NCBI GenBank assembly: GCA_910578715.1
Contig: CAJTRL010000002.1
Location: forward strand, 62,001-126,000
DNA: 64,000 bases
DNA from: an uncultured Lachnospiraceae bacterium
GTDB taxonomy: Bacteria > Bacillota > Clostridia > Lachnospirales > Lachnospiraceae
Direction: 5' to 3'
Shown: one piece after another, positions 24,787-33,498 of the stretch
Layout of the letters: each line of letters starts with the position of its first letter
Numbering within the stretch: position 1 is the first letter of the stretch
Translations under genes and position numbers: made by a program
The notes under the pieces: model-generated
What the model was told of the DNA's origin: nothing
Seen by the model: only the letters and a program-made list of their open reading frames with translations
Database searches by the model: none

Positions 24787-27700
24787 ATGGCACAATTTAA
24801 CTACGAAAAAGTAAAAGACCCGTTGTTTTTTAAGGAAAATGTGCTTCCGGCGCATGCGGAGGCAGTTTTGTACCGGAACAGGGAGGAATTTGATAAAGGG
24901 GAAAGTTCGCTTCGGATGCCGCTCGACGGTATCTGGAAATTTTCCTATGCGGCCAATCAGGCTCTGGCGCCGGATGGATTTGAAAAAGAATCTTTTGACT
25001 GTACATGCTGGGAGAGCATCCGCGTGCCGGCACATATTCAGATGGAGGGATATGACGTTCCCCAGTATGCCAACGTGCAGTACCCGTGGGACGGCAGAGA
25101 AGAGCTGGTTCCGGGAGAGATTCCCGTGCGGTTCAATCCGACGGCAAGCTATGTAAAGCATTTTGAAGTGCCGCAGGAGATGAAAGGAAAAGAAATCCGC
25201 ATTTCCTTCCAGGGCGTGGAGAGCGGCATGGCTCTCTGGCTGAACGGACACTATGTGGGTTACAGCGAGGACAGCTTTACGCCTTCCGAATTTGAGCTCA
25301 CGCCTTTTTTGAAAGAGGGAGAGAACAAGCTGGCGGTACAGGTTTATAAATGGACCTCTTCCAGCTGGTGCGAGGACCAGGACTTTTTCCGCTTTTCCGG
25401 CATTTACCGGAGCGTATACCTGTATGCAGTTCCCGCCGCGCATCTGGAAGATATTCGGATAAAGACGCTGTTTGAGGAAGATAACTTTGACGAGGCCGTG
25501 CTGGAAGCGGTGACAAAAGCATCCGGCGAAGGCAGAATAAAAATCCGCTTAAAGGACGGCGGACAGGTTTTATTTGTACAGGAAAAGAAAATCGTGCCGG
25601 AGAACATCGTATTTCAGGAAAAAGTGGGTTCTCCGAAACTATGGAGCGCGGAGGAACCGAATCTTTACCAGCTGGAAATAGAAGTTTACGGGGTTTCCGG
25701 CGAAATGGAAGAATATACGGTACAGGCGGTGGGATTCCGGAAGTTTGAGATGAAAAATAACCGTATGCTTTTAAACGGAAAACGGATTGTGTTCAAGGGC
25801 GTCAACCGCCATGAGTTCAGCTCCGTTTCCGGCCGCGCCGTTTCTTATGAAGAGCTGGAAAAAGATATTGTGACGATGAAGAGGAACAATATCAATGCCA
25901 TCCGGACCTGTCATTATCCGGACGATGCAGCGATTTATGATTTGTGCGACCGGTATGGCATCTATCTGATGGCGGAATGTAATATGGAAACGCACGGCAC
26001 ATGGGATGCTTATCTGCGCGGCGTTGCGGAGAAGTCTTTTGTGCTTCCCGGCGAGCATGAAGAATGGGAGGGCATGATGCTCGACCGCGTCAATTCCTGT
26101 TACCAGAGGGACAAGAACCATCCGGCAATCCTCTTATGGTCCTGTGGAAACGAATCTTTCGGGGGACGGACGATTTTTCGGATGTCGGAGCTTTTCCGGG
26201 AACTGGACGATACGCGGCTTGTGCATTATGAAGGCGTTTTTTGTGACAGAAGCTATAATGGAAGCACCGATATGGAAAGCAGAATGTATGCGAAGGTATG
26301 GGAAATTGAGGAATATTTAAAGGACGCGGAAGCAAGGCCGTTTATCTGCTGTGAATATTCCCATGCGATGGGCAATTCCTGTGGGGCTCTGCATAAATAC
26401 ACGAATCTGGCGGACCGGGAAAATTCCGGCTATCAGGGCGGCTTTATCTGGGATTACATCGACCAGTCCCTTTACCGGAAAGACCGGTACGGCAAGGAAT
26501 ATCAGGCTTATGGCGGCGATTTCGGAGAGCGGCCGTGCGATTATAATTTCAGCGGTAACGGCATCGTATACGGCGGGGAAAGAAATCCGTCGCCGAAGAT
26601 GCAGGAAGTGAAATTCGATTATCAGAATATTGCAGTATATGTTCGTGAGAAAGAGTTTGAGGTATGGAATAAAAATCTGTTTGTAAATACAGATACGTTT
26701 GACGCGAAGGCGGTTCTGCTTCGGAACGGCGTGCCTTTGGAGGAAAAGGAGCTGTGTTTGTGCGTGGAGCCGGAGAGCTGCCGGGTATTTCCGATTCCTT
26801 TTGTGATACCATCCTATGAAGGCGAATATGCGGTGACAATTTCTTTTCATTTGAAAAACGATACGCTCTGGGCCGGAGCGGGCCATGAGGTGGCCTTCGG
26901 CCAGGGCGTTGTGGGAGAAGTGAAAGCGGCCGGGAAGCCGGAGACAAAACCTTACACCCTGATTCGCGGCAAGCGGAATTTCGGTGTCAGGGGAAGGGAT
27001 TTCGAGGCGCTGTTTTCCATTGAATTTGGATTTGTTTCCTATCGGTATGGGGGAAAAGAGATGCTCATCAGGAGTCCGAAGCCGAATTTCTGGCGTGCTC
27101 CTGTCGATAACGATGAAGGGAACAATATGCCGGGCAGATACGGTCAGTGGAAGCTGGCGAGCCTGTATCTGACGACGAAAGGCGCGGGAATTGCGAGAGA
27201 AACGGCGCTCGGTACATGGTATGACAACCCGGTTGTCAGGGAAGAAGAGGATTGTGCGGTCATTACCTATTATTATCATCTTCAGACGACGCCGAAGGCG
27301 GAATGTCAGGTGACTTACCGGGTTTACGGCGACGGTAAAGTTGTGACGACGCTTTCCTATGACCCGGTAAAGGAGCTGGGCGATATGCCGGAATTTGGCA
27401 TGCTGTTCCAGCTCAGTGCGGATTACGACCATGTGGAGTGGTATGGAAACGGTCCGGAAGAGACTTATGAGGACCGGAAAGAGGGGGCGAAGCTCGGCGT
27501 TTACCGGAATCTGGTACAGGAGAATATGGCCCGGTACCTGGTTCCCCAGGAGTGCGGCAACAAAACAGGCGTCCGCTATGCGTCCGTTACGGACCGGAAA
27601 GGGCGGGGACTGCTTTTTACCGGAGATAAGATGAACTTTTCCGCACTGCCTTATACGCCGCATGAACTGGAAAATGCAAAGCATCCTTTTGAACTTCCGG

Positions 27701-27843
27701 AAGTGCATTATACATGGGTGCGCGTTTCGATGCAGCAGATGGGCGTCGGCGGAGATGACAGCTGGGGGGCGCCTGTACACCCGGAATACCTGATTGATAT
27801 CGGCCAAAAACTGGAATTTACCTTTACGTTTCAGGGGATATAA
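24787..27843 (+). CDS. lacZ: Beta-galactosidase, GH2 family, LacZ type
   Basis: 1018-residue long-form beta-galactosidase. In order: sugar-binding jelly roll (about 40-215), Ig-like domain, TIM barrel with the acid/base Glu in LLWSCGNESFGG and the nucleophile Glu in FICCEYSHAMGNS, and the C-terminal beta-sandwich (Bgal small chain) with NFWRAPVDNDEG. Cytoplasmic, no signal peptide, so it hydrolyses imported lactose or galactosides. The start at 24787 is preferred to 24775 because GGAG lies 6 bases upstream. No lactose transporter is adjacent. Confidence 0.95.
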   Translation: MAQFNYEKVKDPLFFKENVLPAHAEAVLYRNREEFDKGESSLRMPLDGIWKFSYAANQALAPDGFEKESFDCTCWESIRVPAHIQMEGYDVPQYANVQYPWDGREELVPGEIPVRFNPTASYVKHFEVPQEMKGKEIRISFQGVESGMALWLNGHYVGYSEDSFTPSEFELTPFLKEGENKLAVQVYKWTSSSWCEDQDFFRFSGIYRSVYLYAVPAAHLEDIRIKTLFEEDNFDEAVLEAVTKASGEGRIKIRLKDGGQVLFVQEKKIVPENIVFQEKVGSPKLWSAEEPNLYQLEIEVYGVSGEMEEYTVQAVGFRKFEMKNNRMLLNGKRIVFKGVNRHEFSSVSGRAVSYEELEKDIVTMKRNNINAIRTCHYPDDAAIYDLCDRYGIYLMAECNMETHGTWDAYLRGVAEKSFVLPGEHEEWEGMMLDRVNSCYQRDKNHPAILLWSCGNESFGGRTIFRMSELFRELDDTRLVHYEGVFCDRSYNGSTDMESRMYAKVWEIEEYLKDAEARPFICCEYSHAMGNSCGALHKYTNLADRENSGYQGGFIWDYIDQSLYRKDRYGKEYQAYGGDFGERPCDYNFSGNGIVYGGERNPSPKMQEVKFDYQNIAVYVREKEFEVWNKNLFVNTDTFDAKAVLLRNGVPLEEKELCLCVEPESCRVFPIPFVIPSYEGEYAVTISFHLKNDTLWAGAGHEVAFGQGVVGEVKAAGKPETKPYTLIRGKRNFGVRGRDFEALFSIEFGFVSYRYGGKEMLIRSPKPNFWRAPVDNDEGNNMPGRYGQWKLASLYLTTKGAGIARETALGTWYDNPVVREEEDCAVITYYYHLQTTPKAECQVTYRVYGDGKVVTTLSYDPVKELGDMPEFGMLFQLSADYDHVEWYGNGPEETYEDRKEGAKLGVYRNLVQENMARYLVPQECGNKTGVRYASVTDRKGRGLLFTGDKMNFSALPYTPHELENAKHPFELPEVHYTWVRVSMQQMGVGGDDSWGAPVHPEYLIDIGQKLEFTFTFQGI

Positions 27844-27852
27844 TACAAGTTT

Positions 27853-27889
27853 TTTTAAACGAAATATTTTAAACTGAAATATTTTAAAC
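27853..27889 (+). repeat. Three TTTTAAAC direct repeats
   Basis: TTTTAAAC at 27853-27860, 27867-27874 and 27882-27889, spaced 14 and 15 bases, the last two as AAATATTTTAAAC. They follow lacZ and precede the next gene; could be a short slipped repeat or operator iterons. Confidence 0.5.
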
Positions 27890-27926
27890 GAGATGACAAA
27901 TAAGTTCAAATGAGGGAGGAAGGATT

Positions 27927-28880
27927 ATGGGCAAGGCGACACAGAATTATGAACAATTGGGAATGGCGACGGGACTCAGACTGGACCGGGACAGAAATAT
28001 GCTTTACGGACTGCGGGAAGGCTTCGAACTGCTTGTTTATGCGGCGGACGAAAGATATCCGTACTGGCTTACCGTTTCTTTGAGTGCGCGCTCACCGATG
28101 GGCGCGCTCGGAAAGGAAGACTATAAACTGTTCGTAAAGAATGAAAAACCGGTGGTTTCTCTCATTCAGGAGGGAAATCTGATTAAGATGGTTCTGAAAA
28201 ATACGCCGAAGCAGGAACAGCTTCGGGACAATCTGAACTATGGAATCGGCGCTTTGCTTGCGTTTTTGAGGAGCAAAGGCTTTGCGCCATGCTGCCAGCT
28301 CTGCGGGCAGCAGATGGAGACGGCGGGATATGAAACGAAAGGCGGTTATATGCACCTGTGTCCGGACTGTGCGGGCAGAATGCGTCAGGATGCGATGGTT
28401 TCAACGCAGCAGAAGAAAGAGAAAAATGAAAATCTGGTGGGCGGCTTTGTGGGCGCGCTGCTTGGCTCTCTTATCGGCGTTGTCTGTATCGTCATTTTTG
28501 GCCAGCTCGGAAGGGTAGCTGTGGCATCCGGCATCGTCATGGCGGTCTGTACTTTGAAAGGCTATGAAATGTTAGGCGGAAAGCTCACGAAAAAAGGAAT
28601 TGTGATTAGCATTATCATGATGATTCTTATGACCTATGTGGGCGACCGGATTGGCTGGGCGATTATTATCGTGCGGGAACTGGGCGGCGATATCTTTTCC
28701 GCTTTTCAGATGGTTCCGGCGCTGCTTCAGTGGGGACGGATTGAGAGCGGAAATTACTGGGCCAATCTCGCGCTGTTGTATGTGTTTACGATTGGCGGCG
28801 CCATTCCGACCTGTACCTCTATCGTGAAAGACCGTAAGAAAGAAGGCGAATTTGCCCAGGTCGGCTCTCCGAGAATGTAA
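27927..28880 (+). CDS. Membrane protein with cytoplasmic zinc-ribbon
   Basis: 317 residues. The N-terminal 120 residues form a soluble region, followed by a treble-clef or zinc-ribbon-like knot CQLCGQQ...CPDC (about 122-151), then four membrane helices (about 172-195, 198-215, 221-245, 280-300). GGGAGGAAGG lies upstream. No family recognised with certainty; proteins of this layout are common, unnamed Lachnospiraceae membrane proteins. Nothing in the neighbours defines the role. Confidence 0.65.
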   Translation: MGKATQNYEQLGMATGLRLDRDRNMLYGLREGFELLVYAADERYPYWLTVSLSARSPMGALGKEDYKLFVKNEKPVVSLIQEGNLIKMVLKNTPKQEQLRDNLNYGIGALLAFLRSKGFAPCCQLCGQQMETAGYETKGGYMHLCPDCAGRMRQDAMVSTQQKKEKNENLVGGFVGALLGSLIGVVCIVIFGQLGRVAVASGIVMAVCTLKGYEMLGGKLTKKGIVISIIMMILMTYVGDRIGWAIIIVRELGGDIFSAFQMVPALLQWGRIESGNYWANLALLYVFTIGGAIPTCTSIVKDRKKEGEFAQVGSPRM

Positions 28881-28909
28881 GTATGTTCGCCTGACCCATG
28901 GAGACAAAA

Positions 28910-29872
28910 ATGCAGAAAATACCCTATATGCCGCTGACAGCTGCGCCTTTTCGGAAAAATGAGAAATACCGGGAGACAGCGCCGCATCACCCGGAACTTC
29001 GAAAATATATCCGCTGTTTCTGGGGAAGCGATGTGTTTTACACGAAAAAAGAAGAGGATGCGGGAATCGTTGTGCCCGACACCTGTGTGGATATTATTTA
29101 CTGGGTGGACTATACCGCGAATAAAATCAGCGGCGGATTTTGTGGAATTAACGATGTCAGTTTTTCAGAAACTGACAAAACGATGGAAGGACATCTTGTT
29201 TCTGTCTTTGCAATTCGTTTTTATGCCTGGGAAGCCTGTGCTTTTGCGGAAGACTCCCTGAAAGGCACGCTGAACGGCCATTATGATGTGCGGTCCAGGT
29301 TCCGGTGGCTGGATGAACTGCTGCGGCCGCTGCTGTTTGAAAAGGAAACCCTGCGGGAACGGATAAACATAACGGAAGCGCTGTTTTTACGGCGGCTGGC
29401 GGGAGTAAAAACGACCGCTTACAGGCAGATTGCGAATACGCAGTTTTCTTCTGCGCGGTATTCATCTGTGCGGTACACATCCACGCAGTCTGCATCCGTG
29501 CAGTCTGTGCCCATGAAGCCTGAGTCCGTGCAGTCTGCGGTCGCGCTGATTCTTCTGCACAAAGGCGCGCTCACTACGGAGCAGCTGGCAAAGGAGTGCT
29601 TTATCAGCTGTAGACAGCTGGAGCGGCTTTTTCATGAATACATTGGAATTACGCCCAAAAAGCTCGCTAATCTGGTCCGTTACCAGTCCGTCTGGAGAGA
29701 GGTTCTGGAAAATCCGGCTTTTCAGGTTCAGGATGCCGTGTGGAAGTATGGATATGCGGACCAGTCCCATATGATGCGGGAATTTAAGCGCTATCATGGG
29801 ATGGATATGCGGACCGCCAGAAAATATGCGTATCATGTCGGAAATATACAATACCCATCGTCCATATCCTGA
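28910..29872 (+). CDS. AraC family transcriptional regulator with repeat-expanded linker
   Basis: 320 residues. The N-terminal domain (LRKYIRCFWGSD, VVPDTCVDIIYW) resembles DUF6597, often found fused to AraC DNA-binding domains. The C-terminal helix-turn-helix pair runs from LTTEQLAKECFISCRQLERLFHEYIG to FQVQDAVWKYGYADQSHMMREFKRYHGM. Between them is a linker built of five-residue repeats encoded by 15-bp DNA repeats (29445-29535). The start at 28910 has GGAG 6 bases upstream; 28898 is an alternative. Target genes unknown. Confidence 0.85.
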   Translation: MQKIPYMPLTAAPFRKNEKYRETAPHHPELRKYIRCFWGSDVFYTKKEEDAGIVVPDTCVDIIYWVDYTANKISGGFCGINDVSFSETDKTMEGHLVSVFAIRFYAWEACAFAEDSLKGTLNGHYDVRSRFRWLDELLRPLLFEKETLRERINITEALFLRRLAGVKTTAYRQIANTQFSSARYSSVRYTSTQSASVQSVPMKPESVQSAVALILLHKGALTTEQLAKECFISCRQLERLFHEYIGITPKKLANLVRYQSVWREVLENPAFQVQDAVWKYGYADQSHMMREFKRYHGMDMRTARKYAYHVGNIQYPSSIS

Positions 29873-29883
29873 TAATATGATAA

Positions 29884-30060
29884 CAGTTCAGCCATGCAGA
29901 AATGATTGTACAAATTGCCCGTGGGAGCTTGCTCACTAAGGGCAACTTGCACAATTATTTCTATAGGGCGGACGCCCGACATGAAATAAGTCACCAGCCA
30001 ATTCGTAATATTCATTCAAAATGTATATTCTGGTGACTTATGAATGGCATGGCTGAACTG
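29884..30060 (+). other. Closed multi-hairpin intergenic element
   Basis: A 177-base element closed by a perfect 14-bp stem, CAGTTCAGCCATGC (29884-29897) with GCATGGCTGAACTG (30047-30060). Inside: a 21-base arm (29900-29920 with 29940-29960, three mismatches), a small GGGC/GCCC hairpin (29966-29976), and a perfect 12-bp arm ATAAGTCACCAG (29986-29997) with CTGGTGACTTAT (30030-30041). It fills most of the spacer between the AraC gene and the DUF3795 gene. No coding potential. Confidence 0.75.
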
Positions 30061-30098
30061 CTATTTAAAATATAATAAAGGAAAGGAATGGACAAAGG

Positions 30099-30380
30099 AT
30101 GAATATCAGCGTATGCGGAGCGGACTGCGGTGCCTGTTACTGCTTTGGAAAAATGTGCAAAGGCTGTAATGAATGCGGCGGAAAGGTTTTTCATGTACCG
30201 GAAGGACAGACCTGTGCCATCTATGAATGCACGGTTCACCAAAAAGGAATGAAGCATTGCGGTGAATGCAGTGAAGCGCCTTGTGAAATCTGGATGAAAA
30301 CGAGGGACCCGAAATATTCGGATGAAGAATTTGAAGAAAATATCAGGGAACGGATGCGGGCATTGAAAAAGGCTTTATAA
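30099..30380 (+). CDS. DUF3795 cysteine-rich protein
   Basis: 93 residues with ten cysteines in CxxxC-type arrangement: CGADCGACYCFGKMCKGCNECGG, then CAIYEC and HCGECSEAPC. This is the DUF3795 pattern, small predicted metal- or cluster-binding proteins of anaerobes, function unknown. AAAGGAATGG and AAAGG precede the start. A terminator follows at 30399. Confidence 0.8.
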   Translation: MNISVCGADCGACYCFGKMCKGCNECGGKVFHVPEGQTCAIYECTVHQKGMKHCGECSEAPCEIWMKTRDPKYSDEEFEENIRERMRALKKAL

Positions 30381-30398
30381 AATGGAATAACCATCAGG

Positions 30399-30423
30399 GG
30401 ACGCCCAAACAGGCGTCCTTTTT
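30399..30423 (+). terminator. Rho-independent terminator
   Basis: GGACGCC (30399-30405) pairs with GGCGTCC (30412-30418), loop of six, followed by TTTTT. Confidence 0.85.
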
Positions 30424-30525
30424 GTGCGCTTTTTTACTATGTCGGGGGATGCGCTTATCCGGGGCGTACACTTTTTCTTGTGATACATAACTTAAATTAG
30501 AATAAAGAAAAAAGAGGTTTATACA

Positions 30526-30999
30526 ATGGCATATACGAATTTTGAACCTATAATCGGAACGATTCTGAACATGACAAGAGGAAATGACTGTTGTAGTCAA
30601 ACGATGTCGCTTCGGACGGAAAAAGGAATTGTCAATTTTATAATAGGGCCGGAGACTTATGTAATTGATAACAGACCGCTCAGAGCGGGGCTGCGGGTGG
30701 CGGCGTACTATGACGCATCTCTTCCCGTGCCGCTTATTTTTCCGCCCCAGTACCGGGCGCAGATTGTTGCGGTACTCACGCGGGATGAACAGATTATGCT
30801 GAATGAATTTGACAGAAATCTGACGGCGCGGGACGGCTCTCTGCAGTTGAATCTTGCGCGAAATACGAATATCGAGACGCTCAACGGACAAAGAGTAACC
30901 TGTAATCCGGGCAATCAGACGCTGCTTGTCTTTTATTCGGCAACGACCAGAAGCATCCCGCCCCAGACAACGCCGAGGCGGATTGTTGTATTGTGTTAA
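30526..30999 (+). CDS. Hypothetical soluble protein
   Basis: 157 residues, no signal peptide or membrane helix, beta-rich by appearance (GTILNMTRGNDCCSQTMSLRTEKGIVNFIIGPETYVIDN, then LRVAAYYDASLPVPLIFPPQYRAQIVAVL). The middle resembles an OB-like small barrel, which is only an impression. AAAGAGG lies about 11 bases upstream. It is convergent with the secreted His/Cys-rich gene, with 18 bases between stops. Family not recognised. Confidence 0.65.
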   Translation: MAYTNFEPIIGTILNMTRGNDCCSQTMSLRTEKGIVNFIIGPETYVIDNRPLRAGLRVAAYYDASLPVPLIFPPQYRAQIVAVLTRDEQIMLNEFDRNLTARDGSLQLNLARNTNIETLNGQRVTCNPGNQTLLVFYSATTRSIPPQTTPRRIVVLC

Positions 31000-31017
31000 A
31001 TGCTTCCGGCAAAGCGC

Positions 31018-31344
31018 CTAACGACAGCCGTGGTGTCTTCCGCCATGATGTGAACCTGAGGATGTTGTTGTGGTCTGACAATAACCACAGGAACCGTCGC
31101 AATAGCCGCAAGAGCCATCGCAGTAACCGCTTTCGTGGTTATAGCTGCAGTAAACCTCGTCGTCATGTGTGTGATGTCCTGTTTCGGTGCAGTCTTCAAC
31201 GGTGCATACCGGACACTGTGTCGTGACGGTAGTTGAGGCTGTCCTGGTTCTGCCATGATGCCCGTGCGCGGAAACAGGCATTACGATAAGGCTTGCGATA
31301 AGCATACCGGCCGTTACTGCGGTGAGCATTTTTTTGAAATACAT
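31018..31344 (-). CDS. Secreted His/Cys-rich putative metal-binding protein
   Basis: 108 residues with a clear signal peptide (KKMLTAVTAGMLIASLIVMPVSAHG, cleavage after VSA). The mature part of about 80 residues is packed with His (HGHHGR, TGHHTHDDE, SHHGGRHHG) and Cys, including CPVC, and YCDGSCG repeated twice in tandem. AAAGGAGG lies 8 bases before the start and a TTGCAC-N17-TATACT promoter lies further up, so the gene is almost certainly real. The composition suggests extracellular binding of a transition metal; function not known. Confidence 0.8.
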   Translation of the reverse strand: MYFKKMLTAVTAGMLIASLIVMPVSAHGHHGRTRTASTTVTTQCPVCTVEDCTETGHHTHDDEVYCSYNHESGYCDGSCGYCDGSCGYCQTTTTSSGSHHGGRHHGCR

Positions 31345-31371
31345 GACATACGCCTCCTTTCTTATAACATT

Positions 31372-31400
31372 AGTATACTATTGTAAGCATGTCTGTGCAA
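31372..31400 (-). promoter_or_regulatory. Promoter of the His/Cys-rich protein gene
   Basis: On the minus strand: TTGCAC (31400-31395), 17-base spacer, TATACT (31377-31372), followed by AAAGGAGG and the ATG at 31344. Confidence 0.65.
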
Positions 31401-31554
31401 GGAAGAAAAATGGGTTTTTGATAAGATTCATCCCTGTCCGGGTCGGGGGTGAAGGTTACGGATAAGAGAAAGCGCATGACATCGAAAACGGCTTGTGATA
31501 AGATATTCTTATAAAAGCCAGACTAATGCAGGAGTTGGAGAAAGGGGAACTGGG

Positions 31555-32673
31555 GTGAAAAAGAAAATAACGGTACTGGCGCTGCTTGGATTGACCGCAC
31601 TGGTCATGAGTGGCTGCGGCCGGGAAGAAAAAGAGGCGGCGGGAAGCGTGCACGACAATGCGGCATCGGACTGCGGTGCGGCAGATAGCGGGGCATCGGA
31701 CAGTGCAGCTTTGGACGGTGGGACAGCGTCAGACGGTGGAGCGGAAGAACAGCCGGAGGAACCGCCGGTACGCCAGGAACCGCCGCAGATAGAGCTTCAT
31801 CCGGCGGCGGGGGAGGGAGACTCTCTGATAATAAGAGCATGCGGATATACCTGGAACTGGCCCGAAGGCGCCGACCAGATGGGAGCGGCGGTTGCGGACA
31901 GCGCGGCGCCCCTGTCGGAGGGCGCGCCCTGGGATATCCTGATTCTGCCCGGAAACGGTGATGATTCCCTGGAATATGGATTAACCACAGAAGTCAATCC
32001 CGACGAGCTCGGCGTCACGATGTGGCACCAGGAAGATATTGGCAATTATGAGGCACAGGGCAGCCGGACAGCGGTATATGAGCGGGAGGAAATTGCGGCG
32101 GATTATATTATCCCCTTACAGGCCGGAAAAGTGTATGAGATTTATCTGTCATGGGATGAGGAGAATGTCGGAGAAAACGGGTGTTTCGGGACGGCGTACT
32201 ATGTATTTAAGACTGACGGCCCCATGCAGGGCACGGAAGGGAAATCCGATGGATTGACCGGATTGGACAATCGGGAGCAGTCGTTTCCCGAAGCGACCTT
32301 CGGGGATGTGGACGCGGAAGAAATAATGCCCGTTGACGGCGTCACAATGACCGTAACGAAAGCCACATCCGAAGGCGCAAGCCTGGAAATTCTGAACCGG
32401 ACGGATAAGGAGCTTACTTTGGGAGAAGATTATGAATTACAGGTCTGGGAGGGCGAAAACTGGCATCGGGTGGATTATATCGTCGATAACTGGGCTTTTA
32501 ATATGGTTGCTTATATACCTGATAAAGATGAGCCGATGCGGATGGATGTGACCTGGACTTATTTCCACGGCATTCTGCCGGAGGGACGTTACCGCATTAC
32601 CAAGACGGCGGATATTCAGGAAGCGGAAGGCCGCGTTACATTTCGCCTGGCGGCGGAATTTACAGTGGAATGA
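31555..32673 (+). CDS. Lipoprotein with C-terminal Ig-like domain
   Basis: 372 residues from a GTG start with AAAGGGGA about 7 bases upstream. Signal peptide KKKITVLALLGLTALVMSGC with lipobox LVMSGC, then an Asp/Ala/Ser/Gly low-complexity linker to about residue 60 and an acidic Pro-rich stretch. The middle domain (about 75-220) resembles a protease-inhibitor-like beta fold (GYTWNWPEG...YEIYLSWDE), and the last 110 residues form a bacterial Ig-like domain (VTKATSEGASLEILNRTDKE...FHGILPEGRYRI). Membrane-anchored and extracellular. Role unknown. Confidence 0.75.
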   Translation: MKKKITVLALLGLTALVMSGCGREEKEAAGSVHDNAASDCGAADSGASDSAALDGGTASDGGAEEQPEEPPVRQEPPQIELHPAAGEGDSLIIRACGYTWNWPEGADQMGAAVADSAAPLSEGAPWDILILPGNGDDSLEYGLTTEVNPDELGVTMWHQEDIGNYEAQGSRTAVYEREEIAADYIIPLQAGKVYEIYLSWDEENVGENGCFGTAYYVFKTDGPMQGTEGKSDGLTGLDNREQSFPEATFGDVDAEEIMPVDGVTMTVTKATSEGASLEILNRTDKELTLGEDYELQVWEGENWHRVDYIVDNWAFNMVAYIPDKDEPMRMDVTWTYFHGILPEGRYRITKTADIQEAEGRVTFRLAAEFTVE

Positions 32674-32847
32674 CTCGGCCAGGAGGCGGGAGTTACAGTT
32701 GAACGACCCGGGCCGGCGGCAGAAAGCGGGGCGGCCCGCGCCGTAGGCGGAGAACTTTTGCGAATACAGGGAATAAACCCGGATTTATCCTCATACAATG
32801 TGAAAATGAACGTAGACAAATGTCTACTGTGAACATGGAGGAATTGT

Positions 32848-33390
32848 ATGGAGGGAAAATGTATGGGGAACTCCTGTGATTTCAGCGGCATCAAACCGGT
32901 CATGGTGGATTTGCCTTATCCGCCAATCCGGGTAAGCGGCAAGAACCCGTCCTATGCGGACCTTCTGGGTGTTGACTACTGTGGTTCCATCTCGGAAATG
33001 ACCGCAATCGCCCAGTACATTAACAATGAAAACCGACTGGCAAGCCAGAAATGTCCGATGGCCCAGGCGCTTCTGGGGATGGCGGTATGTGAAATGATAC
33101 ATCTTCAGAAACTGGGAGAACTGATTGTGCTGCTGGGAGGAGATATCGGATATTCCGCGATGGGAAGAAACGGAAGGCCGGCTATGTGGACGCCTTCCTG
33201 TCTGAATATTCCGTCGGAGTGCAGCAAGATGCTGGCAGCCGATATGGAGGCCGAAAAAGCCACAATTAACCAGTACGAAATGCACATTTCCTGGATAGAG
33301 GATGAATATGTTAATGCGGTTCTGCGGAGAATGATTCAGGATGAGGAATATCATATTATGATGCTGAAGGCGCTGCAGAAGGAGTTGTAA
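32848..33390 (+). CDS. Ferritin-like di-iron protein
   Basis: 180-residue four-helix protein. Iron-ligand patterns are GSISEMTAIAQYI, AVCEMIHLQKLGEL (ExxH), ADMEAEKATINQYEMH and IQDEEYHIMML (ExxH), the ferritin/rubrerythrin-like arrangement, closest in feel to manganese-catalase or CotJC-like proteins of clostridia. No rubredoxin CxxC domain. GGAGGA lies 7 bases upstream. Probably oxidative-stress or metal handling; exact activity unproven. Confidence 0.75.
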   Translation: MEGKCMGNSCDFSGIKPVMVDLPYPPIRVSGKNPSYADLLGVDYCGSISEMTAIAQYINNENRLASQKCPMAQALLGMAVCEMIHLQKLGELIVLLGGDIGYSAMGRNGRPAMWTPSCLNIPSECSKMLAADMEAEKATINQYEMHISWIEDEYVNAVLRRMIQDEEYHIMMLKALQKEL

Positions 33391-33402
33391 AGGGAAACAC
33401 TT

Positions 33403-33430
33403 ACAACATAAAAAGTCCGTTTCACAACAT
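33403..33430 (+). promoter_or_regulatory. Putative LytTR-regulator direct repeats
   Basis: ACAACAT occurs at 33403-33409 and 33424-33430, exactly 21 bases (two helical turns) apart, each preceded by T(T/C). A TATAAA -10-like box follows at 33461-33466 without a good -35, as in activator-dependent promoters. LytTR regulators bind paired direct repeats on one DNA face, and the next gene encodes one, so autoregulation is likely. Inferred. Confidence 0.5.
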
Positions 33431-33498
33431 GGGATTGTGGAAAAGGGAACGGATTTCCGATATAAAGTACATAAGAAGAGGAAAGAGGATGCGGAACA

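Noticed and set aside
26317..27909. 530-codon open frame antisense to lacZ
   Set aside because: It mirrors lacZ codon structure, has no ribosome binding site and no recognisable domain; the sense gene has full GH2 motifs.
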